Assembly: GCF_000245735.1 (NCBI RefSeq)
Contig: NZ_AHTH01000010.1
Coordinates: 1-64,000 of the forward strand
DNA length: 64,000 bases
Source of the DNA: Alishewanella jeotgali KCTC 22429
GTDB taxonomy: Bacteria; Pseudomonadota; Gammaproteobacteria; Enterobacterales; Alteromonadaceae
Direction of reading: 5' to 3'
Part shown: piece after piece, positions 28,667 through 37,479 of the stretch
Position numbering within the stretch: position 1 is the stretch's first letter
Layout of the letters: every line of letters starts with the position of its first letter
Made by a program: the position numbers and the translations under genes
The notes under the pieces: model-generated
Databases searched by the model: none
What the model was told of the DNA's origin: nothing
What the model saw: only the letters and a program-made list of their open reading frames with translations

Positions 28667-29311
28667 CTATGCCGCCTGTTTTAATTGCCGGGCCAGGCTA
28701 CAAGCCTGGTGCGACAATGCCGTGATCTGTGCCCAGTCGCCACTGGCAATGGCGCTGGCCGGTGAGATCCAGGAGCCGCCAACTACAAACACGTTTGGCA
28801 ACGCCAGATATTCAGCCAGATTTTGCTGGCTGATGCCGCCGGTCGGACAGAACCGGACCTGCTGAAAAATACTGCTCAGTGCCTTTAACATGGCGCTGCC
28901 ACCGGATAAATTGGCCGGAAAAAATTTCAGTTCACGAATGCCCATTTCCAGTGCCAGCGCAATTTCAGAAGGAGTCGATACCCCCGGCGCCAGCGCCAGC
29001 CCGGTATCCAGCATGGCCTGTAACAATTTTGGTGTGCTGGCCGGGCTCACCAGAAACTGCGCACCGGCGTCTTTTGCTGCCTGGGCATCCGCCGCCGATA
29101 AAATGGTACCGGCGCCCACCAACAGCTCAGGTAAGGCAATGCGAATAGCACTGATACAATCCAACGCTTTTGGCGTGCGCAGTACCACCTCGACCGAACC
29201 GATACCGCCTTGCTGCATCGCCTTAGCAATAGCTACTGCAGTGCTTGGTACCTCAGCCTGAATAATGGGTAATAAGGCTGGGCCTTGTAAAATGTGAGAT
29301 AACGCCGACAT
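28667..29311 (-). CDS. eda: KDPG / 4-hydroxy-2-oxoglutarate aldolase
   Basis: 214 residues, usual Eda length. Schiff-base Lys is in ELKFFPANLSGG and the catalytic Glu in SVEVVLRT. It cleaves KDPG to pyruvate and glyceraldehyde 3-phosphate. Its ATG shares one base with the stop of the upstream reductase, so the two are translationally coupled. Confidence 0.96.
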   Translation of the reverse strand: MSALSHILQGPALLPIIQAEVPSTAVAIAKAMQQGGIGSVEVVLRTPKALDCISAIRIALPELLVGAGTILSAADAQAAKDAGAQFLVSPASTPKLLQAMLDTGLALAPGVSTPSEIALALEMGIRELKFFPANLSGGSAMLKALSSIFQQVRFCPTGGISQQNLAEYLALPNVFVVGGSWISPASAIASGDWAQITALSHQACSLARQLKQAA

Positions 29312-30777
29312 TAGACTACTCCGCGCGCCACTGGCTGTTCGGATACCAGGGGCGTCAGTTGTTGATAGGCCACAGTCACGGCCCGGATAAAGGTATTTTG
29401 CTTTGGTAGCTCAGTGCCGAACACGGCTTCAATCGCCAGAAACTGGGCGACATCGTGCTGCGCATCACCATTACAGACTGAGGCTGCCGCAGTCAGGCTG
29501 CTGGCTAAGGGGTCGACCAGCGGCTGACCTTCTGCCAACCGGCGGCGGATAAATAAGAACCAGGCTGCCAGACAAAAGCTCAGTTTGCTGATGCTGCGCC
29601 CGGCTGCCAGGTTATCGCGGATCACCGGCAGAATACGCATCGGCATTTTTTGCGATCCATCCCAGGCAATTTGCGCCAGCAGATGGCGGATTGCCGGGTT
29701 TTCAAAGCGGGCAAAAATCGCCTGGCTATACTGCTGAATATCCAGCTCAGCCGGTGCGGTAAAAGATGGCATAATTTCCTGCTGCACCATCTGTTGCAGT
29801 AAATTCAGCAGCGTTTTATCCTGCATGGCGTCATACACGGTTTCATACCCCAACAGATAACCGATATAGGCCAGCGTCGAGTGCGGAGCATTTAATAACC
29901 GTAACTTGGCTTTTTCAAAGGCGCTGACATCGGCGGCATAGATCACCCCGGCTTGCTGCCAGGCTGGCCGCTCTGCCGGTAAAATATCTTCAATCACCCA
30001 CTGCACAAAGGCTTCGCGTTTAATCGGCCAGTTGTCGTTAACGCCCAGTACCCCCGCGACCTGAGCGCGTAGCGCAGCGTCGGTTGCCGGCGTAATACTG
30101 TCGACCATGGTACAGGGGCTGATCAGTTGCTGCTCCAGCCAGTTAGCCAGGGCCGGCGCCTTTTGCGCCGCAAAGCCAATCAGCGCCTTGCGTAGCTTAT
30201 GACCGTTATCGGTCAGGTTATCGCAACTGAGTACGCAAAACGGCGCCACATTCTTGGCATAGCGGGCTGCTAAGGCGGCAACCAGCAAGCCGATAGCGGT
30301 GACCGCCGGTTGCCCGCCGCTCAGATCCTGCTGAATTTGCGGATGCTGTAAATCCAGTTCGCCCTGCGCATTCAGGCAATAGCCTTTTTCGGTAATCGTC
30401 AGGGTGACATAGCGGGTCGCTGCGTCGCTGAGTCGTGCCAGTACACTCTGATACTGCTCACTGGCAATCAGCACTTCCTGCACACTGCCAATCACCTGAT
30501 AACGGGTGTCGCTATCCAGTACTGCCAGCGTATAGAGCCCGTCCTGCGGGGTCAGCGCCTGACTGACATCCGGCGAGCGCATCGAGACCGCACTGATCGC
30601 CCAGTCACCACCTTGCTGCAGTGCCAAGTCAGTGTAATAGGCCTGATGGCCGCGGAAAAACGCGCCGGGCCCCAGATGCACTATGCCGATACCGGGTTGC
30701 TGTGGTGCCAGCCGGTAGGCGGGTAGTGGCAGTTTGCCGGCCAAACTGGCAAGGGTGTTATTGCTTAATAATGTCAT
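29311..30777 (-). CDS. Hexuronate (fructuronate/tagaturonate) reductase, mannitol dehydrogenase family
   Basis: 488 residues from ATG 30777; the longer frame to 30840 has no homology. N-terminal Rossmann segment GIGIVHLGPGAFFRGHQA; TEKGYCLN and CTMVDSITPA are typical of the UxuB branch; catalytic Lys region in FEKAKLRLLNAPHSTLAY. By sequence it resembles fructuronate reductase (UxuB, 486 residues), but it sits between uxaC and eda with uxaA and no mannonate dehydratase, so in this operon it probably reduces tagaturonate to altronate. Confidence 0.85.
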   Translation of the reverse strand: MTLLSNNTLASLAGKLPLPAYRLAPQQPGIGIVHLGPGAFFRGHQAYYTDLALQQGGDWAISAVSMRSPDVSQALTPQDGLYTLAVLDSDTRYQVIGSVQEVLIASEQYQSVLARLSDAATRYVTLTITEKGYCLNAQGELDLQHPQIQQDLSGGQPAVTAIGLLVAALAARYAKNVAPFCVLSCDNLTDNGHKLRKALIGFAAQKAPALANWLEQQLISPCTMVDSITPATDAALRAQVAGVLGVNDNWPIKREAFVQWVIEDILPAERPAWQQAGVIYAADVSAFEKAKLRLLNAPHSTLAYIGYLLGYETVYDAMQDKTLLNLLQQMVQQEIMPSFTAPAELDIQQYSQAIFARFENPAIRHLLAQIAWDGSQKMPMRILPVIRDNLAAGRSISKLSFCLAAWFLFIRRRLAEGQPLVDPLASSLTAAASVCNGDAQHDVAQFLAIEAVFGTELPKQNTFIRAVTVAYQQLTPLVSEQPVARGVV

Positions 30778-30859
30778 AGTTTGCCTGCTGTTCGCGTTAA
30801 GCCTGATGACGGTATGCCGGCAAGTGCCTGCCACCGTCACCCTGAGTTAGGCGGTGCTA

Positions 30860-32284
30860 TTACTTCAGCTGATAAGCCTGTTTCACCAGGCCATAAGTCA
30901 GCTGGTAGGCCAACTCGGCTGCTTCTGCTTCGGTCAGGCGGTGCACGGCCACTAAGCCAGCCAGGAAGCGGCAGTCAATACGCCGCGCCACATCATGCCG
31001 GGCCGGGATCGAGAAGAAAGCCCGGGTATCGTCATTAAAACCGACAGTGTTATAGAAACCAGCCGTTTCGGTAACCTGATGCCGGAAGCGCAGCATGCCC
31101 TCCGGGCTATCATGGAACCACCAGGCCGGGCCCAGCTTTAACGCCGGATAATGGCCAGCCAATGGCGCCAGCTCGCGGGCATAGGTGGTTTCATCCAGCG
31201 TAAACAGAATGATGTTTAAGCTGGCTTCGTTGCCATATTTTTGCAGCAGTGGTTTCAGGTTACTGACAAACTCGGTCGGACTTGGAATATCAGCGCCTTT
31301 ATCGGGCCCAAAACGCTCAAAGATCACCTGATTATGGTTACGGTGCGCGCCGGGATGAATTTGCATCGTCATGCCATCTTCCAGGCTCATGCCGGCCATC
31401 TCGGTTAGCATCTGGCCACGGAATAACTCGGTTTCTGCAGGCGTTGCAGTACCGGCCAGACAACGCTGAAACAAGGCTGCGGCCTCACTTGCCGGTAAAT
31501 CAGCGGTAATAGCCGACGGATGACCATGGTCGGTTGCCGTCGCGCCATGTTCACGGAAAAAAGCCCGTCTTTTTCGCAGTGCCGCCAGATAACCCGGCCA
31601 GCTTTGCGTATCTTCGCCGGTTAATTGCCCCAGTTTGGCGACGTTAGCGGAAAAATCCGCACGATCAGCATCGACCACATCGTCCGGCCGGAAGGTGGTA
31701 ATCACTTTATGCTCATAGCCGGTGCCTTTTAGTTTGGCATGGTGGCGCAGGTCATTCAGTGCCCCTTCGGTGGTGGCAATCAGCTCGATATTAAAGCGAT
31801 CCAGTAAGGCGCGCGGCTTAAATTCCGGTTTTACCAGCTGGGCATTGATACTGTCGTAATAGTGATCAGCGGTCTCTTCGCTCAGCGCGACCTTAAGGCC
31901 AAACACATCGTGAAACACGCTGTCCAGCCAGATCCGCGATGGCGTGCCGCGAAACAGATAATAGTGCTTGGCAAAAATACGGAAGATTTTACGGTAATCA
32001 GTTTCTACCGCCACGCCGTCCTTACGCCGAATCCCCAACTCTTCCAGTTTGATCCCCTGACTATACAGCATGCGGAACACATAGTGATCCGGCAGCAGCA
32101 GCAAGGTCGTGGCGTTATCAAAGTTGGCATCGTCGGCAAACCAACGCGGATCAGTATGACCATGCGGGCTGACAATGGGCAGATCCTTGATTTGCTGATA
32201 CAGCCGGCGGGCAATATCGCGTACCAGCGGATCGGATGGGAATAAGCGGTCCGGATGTAAGGTTAAAGGCGTGGTCTGAGCCAT
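30860..32284 (-). CDS. uxaC: Glucuronate/galacturonate isomerase
   Basis: 474 residues from ATG 32284 (E. coli UxaC 470). It isomerises D-galacturonate to tagaturonate and D-glucuronate to fructuronate. It opens with the amidohydrolase-like metal motif SPHGHTDPRWF; further conserved segments are MQIHPGAHRNHN and WWFHDSPEGM. It is the second enzyme gene of the operon, 48 bp after uxaA. Confidence 0.97.
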   Translation of the reverse strand: MAQTTPLTLHPDRLFPSDPLVRDIARRLYQQIKDLPIVSPHGHTDPRWFADDANFDNATTLLLLPDHYVFRMLYSQGIKLEELGIRRKDGVAVETDYRKIFRIFAKHYYLFRGTPSRIWLDSVFHDVFGLKVALSEETADHYYDSINAQLVKPEFKPRALLDRFNIELIATTEGALNDLRHHAKLKGTGYEHKVITTFRPDDVVDADRADFSANVAKLGQLTGEDTQSWPGYLAALRKRRAFFREHGATATDHGHPSAITADLPASEAAALFQRCLAGTATPAETELFRGQMLTEMAGMSLEDGMTMQIHPGAHRNHNQVIFERFGPDKGADIPSPTEFVSNLKPLLQKYGNEASLNIILFTLDETTYARELAPLAGHYPALKLGPAWWFHDSPEGMLRFRHQVTETAGFYNTVGFNDDTRAFFSIPARHDVARRIDCRFLAGLVAVHRLTEAEAAELAYQLTYGLVKQAYQLK

Positions 32285-32332
32285 AATTAAGATCCTGTAA
32301 GCATACTGACTGCGGCCTGGCCGCAGCATAGG

Positions 32333-33901
32333 TTAAAGCGTGACACCGTTCTTCCAGATAGCGATTTCACGGTTGTCAGAAATTTCGTTGCGGGTGCGCT
32401 CGCCCGAGGCCACCGCCAGCAAATAACGGAAAAATTGCCCGGTAAACTGCTGCGCATCCTGCCCGACCTGCAACAACTGGCCGGCGTCATAGTCAATCCA
32501 TTGCGGCTTACGCGCCGCCAGATTGGAATTCGATGCGATCTTGACGGTGGGTGCCGGGAAGCCCAGCGGTGTGCCACGACCGGTAGTAAACAGCAGTAAG
32601 GTGGCACCGGCTGCCGTTAGCGCCGTCGAGGACACCGCATCATTTCCCGGCCCTTCCAGCAAGGTCAGACCGGCGGCATGCGCTTGTTCGCCGTAACGGA
32701 TAATTTGCTGCACCACGGCAGAGCCGCCTTTTTGAATGGCACCAAGCGACTTTTCTTCCAATGTGGTCAAACCGCCGTCTTTATTGCCCGGGCTCGGGTT
32801 CTCATACACCGGTTGCTGGTTGTCGATAAAGTACTGTTTAAAGTCATTGACCAGCCTGACCAGATCGGCAAACACCTGCTGATTGGCGGCACGGGCCATA
32901 AACACCTGCTCGGCGCCAAACATTTCCGGGGTTTCAGTCAGCACCACCTTGCCGCCAGCCGCGGCCAGCAAATCGGCGGTACGTCCTACCAGGGCGTTAG
33001 CTGTCAGGCCGCTAAAACCATCTGAACCACCGCATTTCATGCCCAGTACCAGCTCTGATACCGGACAGGTCGAGCGCTGGTCGTTGGCCATCAATTGCAG
33101 TAATTCCCCCACTGCAGCCAGGCCCTGCTCCACTTCATCTTCAACCTGCTGGGCATTAAAGGCGCGGATGCGGCTGCTATCAACATCGGGGCAAGCTTGC
33201 AGCAGCCTGGCCAACTGATTGTTCTCGCAGCCAAGTCCCAGGATCAGCACCGCACCGGCGTTTGGATGTTGGATCAGGCCGGCCAGTAACTGGCGGGTAT
33301 GATCAAGATCATCGCCCAGTTGCGAGCAACCAAAAGGGTGGGTAAAAGCATGAATACCGTCGATATTTTTAAGTGCCAACAAATCGGCATAGTGCTGACG
33401 CGCCTGCTCGGCGACCCGCATTGCCGCGCGGTTGACACAGCCCACCGTATTGATGATCCACAGCTCATTGCGGGTACCCACCTTACCGTTGCTGCGCCGG
33501 TAACCCTGAAAGCTTTGCGGCAAGTCAGCCGGAAAACTCAGCGCCGGTGCCTGACAGCCGGTATAGCTGTATTCAATGGTGCCACTCAGTGCTGTCGCCA
33601 GATTGTGCGAGTGCACATGCTCACCAGCGGCAATCGGCTGGGTGGCACGGCCAATCGCAAAACCGTATTTCAGCACCGGCTCACCGGCCGCAATTGCCGT
33701 CAGCGCCAGCTTATGCCCGGCCGGTACTGCGGTTTGCGCGCTAAGATGTGAAAACGGCGCCGGTAACGGCTCGCCCGCCTGCAGCGCTTGCAACGCCACC
33801 AGCACATTATCGCGCTGGTGCACCTGCAATACCGCCAGCTGGGCTGCACTGCTTTGTTCCGGTAAACGGATACTGCATCCGGCTTGCTGCTCTGTTGTCA
33901 T
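32333..33901 (-). CDS. uxaA: Altronate dehydratase
   Basis: 522 residues. An N-terminal SAF-like domain (about 1-100) precedes the large dehydratase domain with FGCSQLGDD, GLGCENNQ, and the conserved metal/substrate segment KCGGSDGFSGLTANAL. It dehydrates D-altronate to 2-keto-3-deoxygluconate. It is slightly longer than E. coli UxaA (495) at the N-terminus. It follows the GH28 gene by 56 bp. Confidence 0.95.
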   Translation of the reverse strand: MTTEQQAGCSIRLPEQSSAAQLAVLQVHQRDNVLVALQALQAGEPLPAPFSHLSAQTAVPAGHKLALTAIAAGEPVLKYGFAIGRATQPIAAGEHVHSHNLATALSGTIEYSYTGCQAPALSFPADLPQSFQGYRRSNGKVGTRNELWIINTVGCVNRAAMRVAEQARQHYADLLALKNIDGIHAFTHPFGCSQLGDDLDHTRQLLAGLIQHPNAGAVLILGLGCENNQLARLLQACPDVDSSRIRAFNAQQVEDEVEQGLAAVGELLQLMANDQRSTCPVSELVLGMKCGGSDGFSGLTANALVGRTADLLAAAGGKVVLTETPEMFGAEQVFMARAANQQVFADLVRLVNDFKQYFIDNQQPVYENPSPGNKDGGLTTLEEKSLGAIQKGGSAVVQQIIRYGEQAHAAGLTLLEGPGNDAVSSTALTAAGATLLLFTTGRGTPLGFPAPTVKIASNSNLAARKPQWIDYDAGQLLQVGQDAQQFTGQFFRYLLAVASGERTRNEISDNREIAIWKNGVTL

Positions 33902-33957
33902 CTGTTGTTACCTGTGTTGCGCCAACCTTGTCTAGCGGTGGCAATAAAAACAAAAAA

Positions 33958-35403
33958 TTAAATGCTAATCGCCCGGCCGTTCAGGCTGACGTCTAACTGA
34001 TCAATACCAGCAATGTTTTCCAACACGCCCAGCGCCGCTGTATTGTTAAACTGCACATGATGCAGGGTAACGCCGCTGATTGGCGCCCGTTCGAAGCCGC
34101 GCAGCTCAAAAGCCCGCTGCGCCTTTTGCACTGTCAGATTACTGATATGTAAATTCTTAACCTGTGGCATAAAGTTGCCGGCATCGCCCTCTTCGTAGAA
34201 GAAGTTAATCACGATAGCGTCGCGCACTTCACCAATCTCGATATCCCGGATATAGACGTTTTCAATCAGGCCACCACGGACCGAGTTGGTTTTGATCCGG
34301 ATACCACGCGCCAGATTAGGGCTACTCATCCGACAACGGCGGGCAAAGATATTACGGGCACCGCCGGAGATTTCACTGCCCATCACCACACCACCATGAC
34401 CCGCGCGCATAATACAATCCTGGATCACCACGTTTTGTACCGGTGTTGCCAGTCGACGGCCGTCATTGTTGCGGCCGGATTTCAGGGCGATACAGTCATC
34501 GCCGGTATCAAACAGGCAGTTTTCAATCAGCACTCTGTTGCAGGATTCCGGGTTACAGCCATCCGAGTTCGGGCCATAGCTGATGCAATTGACATTACGC
34601 ACTATCACATCTTCCGATAACACCGGATTGATTAACCAGAACGGCGAATTACGGATGGTCACCCCTTCAATCAATACCCGCTTACAGCCATAGGGTTGAA
34701 TAAAAGGGGGTCGTAAAAAGTTTTCGTTAAACACCCGCTCACTGACCGGTACGCCGCGTTCGGCCATCTCAAACAGCGGTGAGCGGGTTTTCACTTGATC
34801 AACACTGGCATCATAATCCCAGTTGCGACGCTCCCAATGACCTTTCCACGGCCACCAGGCGTCTACCGCACCATTGCCCTCAAGAATGCCATTGCCCGTC
34901 AGCGCAATATTTTCCTGCTGATAGGCATAGATCAGCGGCGAATAACCCATTAACTCAACGCCTTCCCAGCGGGTCATCACATAAGGCAGGTAATGCTCGC
35001 GATCGGTATAGAACGACAGCACAGTGTCATCAGCCAGATGTAAATTGACGTTCGATTTCAGATGAATCGCACCGGTTTCAAAACGGCCGCCCGGGATCAG
35101 TACCCGGCCACCGCCGGCAGCAGCACAGGCAGCAATAGCCGCAGCAATGGCAGCCGTATTATCAAAGCCGGCTTTAGCTGCAGCGCCAAAATCAGTAATT
35201 GAGAAGCTGCGATCCGGAAACGTAACCGGCTTGATGGCAGCAATAATCTGATCGGCCTGCTGCCACTGCCGCAAGTCGTCGGCGTCTTTGGCACTAACAG
35301 GCAGTGCAGTAACGCTCTGGCAACCACTGACGCTTAACAGACCAAGACTGGCCGAGGCGGCGGTAAAAAGTTTCAGGCTGTTACGTTTCTTCAAATCTGT
35401 CAT
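33958..35403 (-). CDS. GH28 polygalacturonase-type lipoprotein
   Basis: 481 residues from ATG 35403. The signal MTDLKKRNSLKLF... ends in a lipobox (SVSGC), so it is probably anchored to a membrane facing the periplasm or cell surface. The right-handed beta-helix GH28 motifs are all present: NSDGCNPES, DTGDDCIALKSG (catalytic Asp pair), GHGGVVMGSE and RGIRIKTN. It should hydrolyse galacturonan or oligogalacturonides, probably exo-acting since it heads a uronate catabolic operon. It is preceded by the paired LacI-type operators. Confidence 0.92.
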   Translation of the reverse strand: MTDLKKRNSLKLFTAASASLGLLSVSGCQSVTALPVSAKDADDLRQWQQADQIIAAIKPVTFPDRSFSITDFGAAAKAGFDNTAAIAAAIAACAAAGGGRVLIPGGRFETGAIHLKSNVNLHLADDTVLSFYTDREHYLPYVMTRWEGVELMGYSPLIYAYQQENIALTGNGILEGNGAVDAWWPWKGHWERRNWDYDASVDQVKTRSPLFEMAERGVPVSERVFNENFLRPPFIQPYGCKRVLIEGVTIRNSPFWLINPVLSEDVIVRNVNCISYGPNSDGCNPESCNRVLIENCLFDTGDDCIALKSGRNNDGRRLATPVQNVVIQDCIMRAGHGGVVMGSEISGGARNIFARRCRMSSPNLARGIRIKTNSVRGGLIENVYIRDIEIGEVRDAIVINFFYEEGDAGNFMPQVKNLHISNLTVQKAQRAFELRGFERAPISGVTLHHVQFNNTAALGVLENIAGIDQLDVSLNGRAISI

Positions 35404-35490
35404 CTTGTATCCTTTGTTGTTGGCAACAGGGAACAATGCCTACTGCGTACGTCGAGGCGGTCGCTCGACAATTACCGGGGTCTGGTTGTT

Positions 35491-35518
35491 ATAATAACCA
35501 ATTTGCCACCGGTGGCAA
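35491..35518 (-). promoter_or_regulatory. Promoter of the GH28-uxaAC-eda-kdgK operon, -35 inside operator 1
   Basis: On the minus strand TTGCCA (35518-35513) is the start of operator 1 and TATTAT (35496-35491) lies 16 bp downstream. A repressor on the operator would block RNA polymerase directly. Confidence 0.6.
35503..35518. promoter_or_regulatory. LacI-type operator 1 (perfect palindrome) upstream of GH28
   Basis: TTGCCACCGGTGGCAA is a perfect 16-bp palindrome with a central CG step, as expected for LacI-family hinge-helix binding. It overlaps the predicted -35 of the GH28 operon. Confidence 0.85.
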
Positions 35519-35535
35519 GCATTTCACTAAAAAAA

Positions 35536-35551
35536 TTGCCACCGTTGGCAA
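35536..35551. promoter_or_regulatory. LacI-type operator 2 upstream of GH28, inside a terminator-like hairpin
   Basis: TTGCCACCGTTGGCAA differs from operator 1 at one base; centre-to-centre distance is 33 bp. It is flanked by A/T runs, so the minus-strand RNA forms a stem followed by seven Us, 20-50 nt beyond the lacI stop. It may serve as operator and lacI terminator at once. Confidence 0.8.
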
Positions 35552-35579
35552 CTTTTTTAGTGCAGCTTAAAAAAACCGT

Positions 35580-36668
35580 TTAACCGGGTGCCCTGGCATG
35601 ACGTGGCATGGCCGTCTCAGTTGCGGCAGCCGAGCCTTGGCAAGGGCCGGTTGACTCCCGCACTACCAGGGTTGGCGCCACCTTGGCTGCCACATTTAAT
35701 GCCGCTTTATGGTTTTGTTCGATCGACATAATCATCTTCGTCGTCGCCAACAGCGCCATTTGTCGCACCGGGCGGCGAATGGTTGTCAGGGCCGGAGTCA
35801 CCCGCGACGCCAGCATATTGTCATCGAAACCGGCAACCGACAGCTCATCCGGTACCTTGATGCCAAGGCTATACGCCACCTTTAATACGCCGGCTGCCAT
35901 CTGGTCATTATTGGCGAAGATCGCGGTCGGGCGCTCGTCGCGCTGCAATAACTGCCGGGCACATTCGATGCCGGTTTCAAAGCTGTTATTGCCCTCCAGG
36001 ATCATCTGCGGCGGGATCTTTACCCCATAGGCTGATAAGCCAAGCTGAAATCCTTCCATCCGCTCAGTCGAGGATTTATAACGCTGCGGACCACTGATAA
36101 AGGCAATCTTCTCATGGCCCAGCTGCGCAAAGTAGCGCGCCATTTCGGCCGCAGCCGCGCGGTCATCCGATACCACGATATGCTCCTGACTATCCAGTGC
36201 CACTGAGCTAAGCCGGACATAGGGGCTGCCAGACTCTTTTAAGGCGCTGGCCAGGGTTTCCGACTCTGATACCGGCGGCAATACGATCACCCCGTCCAGC
36301 TTGGAGCGGCGCATAAAACGCAGACAATCATTGACCAGGGTTTCACTCTGATAACGACAGGGATGCACGACCAGCTCATAGCCAAGCGTCGAGCAGACCT
36401 CCAGCACGCCGCGCTGGACATCATCCAGATACAGGGCGTCCGGGTTATCATAAATCAGCCCCAGCAAATAAGAGCGGCTGGATGCCAGGCCACGCGCCTG
36501 GGCGTTGGGGGCATACTTCAGCTCGTTAATCACCTTCTCAACTTTTAAGCGGGTACTTTCCCCCACGCTCAGTGAGCCATTGATCACTCTTGAGACGGTG
36601 CGTTTCGACACACCGGCAATCCGGGCGACATCATTGATGGTTGACTGTTTCTGCATAAGGTTACTCAT
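35580..36668 (-). CDS. LacI-family transcriptional regulator of the pectin/uronate locus
   Basis: 362 residues. N-terminal helix-turn-helix (TINDVARIAGVSKRTVSRVING) and hinge helix (APNAQARGLAS), followed by a periplasmic-binding-protein-like effector domain. It is 13 bp after the IclR gene and is the last gene of the kduD operon. The paired palindromes upstream of GH28 and the TonB receptor are the likely targets; the inducer is probably a uronate intermediate such as 2-keto-3-deoxygluconate (inference). GGAA precedes the ATG. Confidence 0.93.
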   Translation of the reverse strand: MSNLMQKQSTINDVARIAGVSKRTVSRVINGSLSVGESTRLKVEKVINELKYAPNAQARGLASSRSYLLGLIYDNPDALYLDDVQRGVLEVCSTLGYELVVHPCRYQSETLVNDCLRFMRRSKLDGVIVLPPVSESETLASALKESGSPYVRLSSVALDSQEHIVVSDDRAAAAEMARYFAQLGHEKIAFISGPQRYKSSTERMEGFQLGLSAYGVKIPPQMILEGNNSFETGIECARQLLQRDERPTAIFANNDQMAAGVLKVAYSLGIKVPDELSVAGFDDNMLASRVTPALTTIRRPVRQMALLATTKMIMSIEQNHKAALNVAAKVAPTLVVRESTGPCQGSAAATETAMPRHARAPG

Positions 36669-36681
36669 TTCGCATTCCGGA

Positions 36682-37458
36682 TTATTTCTGATTGGCAGCC
36701 AGTTGTGGCCGGTATACGGTTAATCCAATATCGATAGCCGCTTTCTTCACTTTCGCCGCAACCTCAGTGATATTTTGTCGCGGGAACATGCTGGCCGGCG
36801 CCGTTACCGACACCGCGGCGACGACTATACCGCGCTCATCGCGGATCGGGGCCGCTAAACAGCGCACATCCGGATGATACTCTAAATCATCCGTTGCATA
36901 ACCCCGGCCTAATATGCGTTGCAATTCTACCCTAAGTTCAGGGCAACTCACGATACTTTGTGGTGTTTGGGCGCGAAACAGACCCTGAGCCGCCAATTCA
37001 GGCAGCGCATCAAAATGTAAAAACGCCAGAAACAGTTTACCTGCTGCTGAGCAATTAAAATAAGCCAGCGTGCCCGGCCTTGCTGCCAGCCGCAGTGGGT
37101 TTGGGCAATCACAGACTTCAGTGATCAGTGCCCCCTCGGCATGCGGCAGCACCAATTGCACACTCATGCCGGTGGCCAGTGTCAGGCGCTGTAAAAAGGG
37201 CAAGGCTTCGCGACTCAGTTTCGAGGTGCTGACTAACTGACAGCTCATCTTAAACAGCGCCGCGCCTACCAGATAGCGCTTACCGTGTTTTTCCAGCAAG
37301 TGCTGCTGACACAGCGTCTGTAAAATGCGAAAGGTGGTCGTGCGTGGCACCGCCAGCCGTTGCTCCAGCTCAGTTAAGCTTAAACCTTGCTCCGATTCGG
37401 CTACCAGGGCCAAGACCCGGCAGGCATTAGCCAGATTAGGGATCACATAACTACCCAT
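36682..37458 (-). CDS. IclR-family regulator (KdgR-like)
   Basis: 258 residues. Winged helix at about 1-70 (LSLTELEQRLAVPRTTTFRILQTL) and IclR effector domain with conserved ECSAAGKLFLAF-like segment (FNCSAAGKLFLAF) and YATDDLEYHPDVRCLAAPI. KdgR, the classic pectin repressor, belongs to this family and senses 2-keto-3-deoxygluconate. It lies 21 bp after the TRAP permease gene, so it is co-transcribed with transport and kdu genes. Assignment to KdgR is from context. Confidence 0.88.
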   Translation of the reverse strand: MGSYVIPNLANACRVLALVAESEQGLSLTELEQRLAVPRTTTFRILQTLCQQHLLEKHGKRYLVGAALFKMSCQLVSTSKLSREALPFLQRLTLATGMSVQLVLPHAEGALITEVCDCPNPLRLAARPGTLAYFNCSAAGKLFLAFLHFDALPELAAQGLFRAQTPQSIVSCPELRVELQRILGRGYATDDLEYHPDVRCLAAPIRDERGIVVAAVSVTAPASMFPRQNITEVAAKVKKAAIDIGLTVYRPQLAANQK

Positions 37459-37479
37459 CGCAATGCTCCTTCGTTTTTT

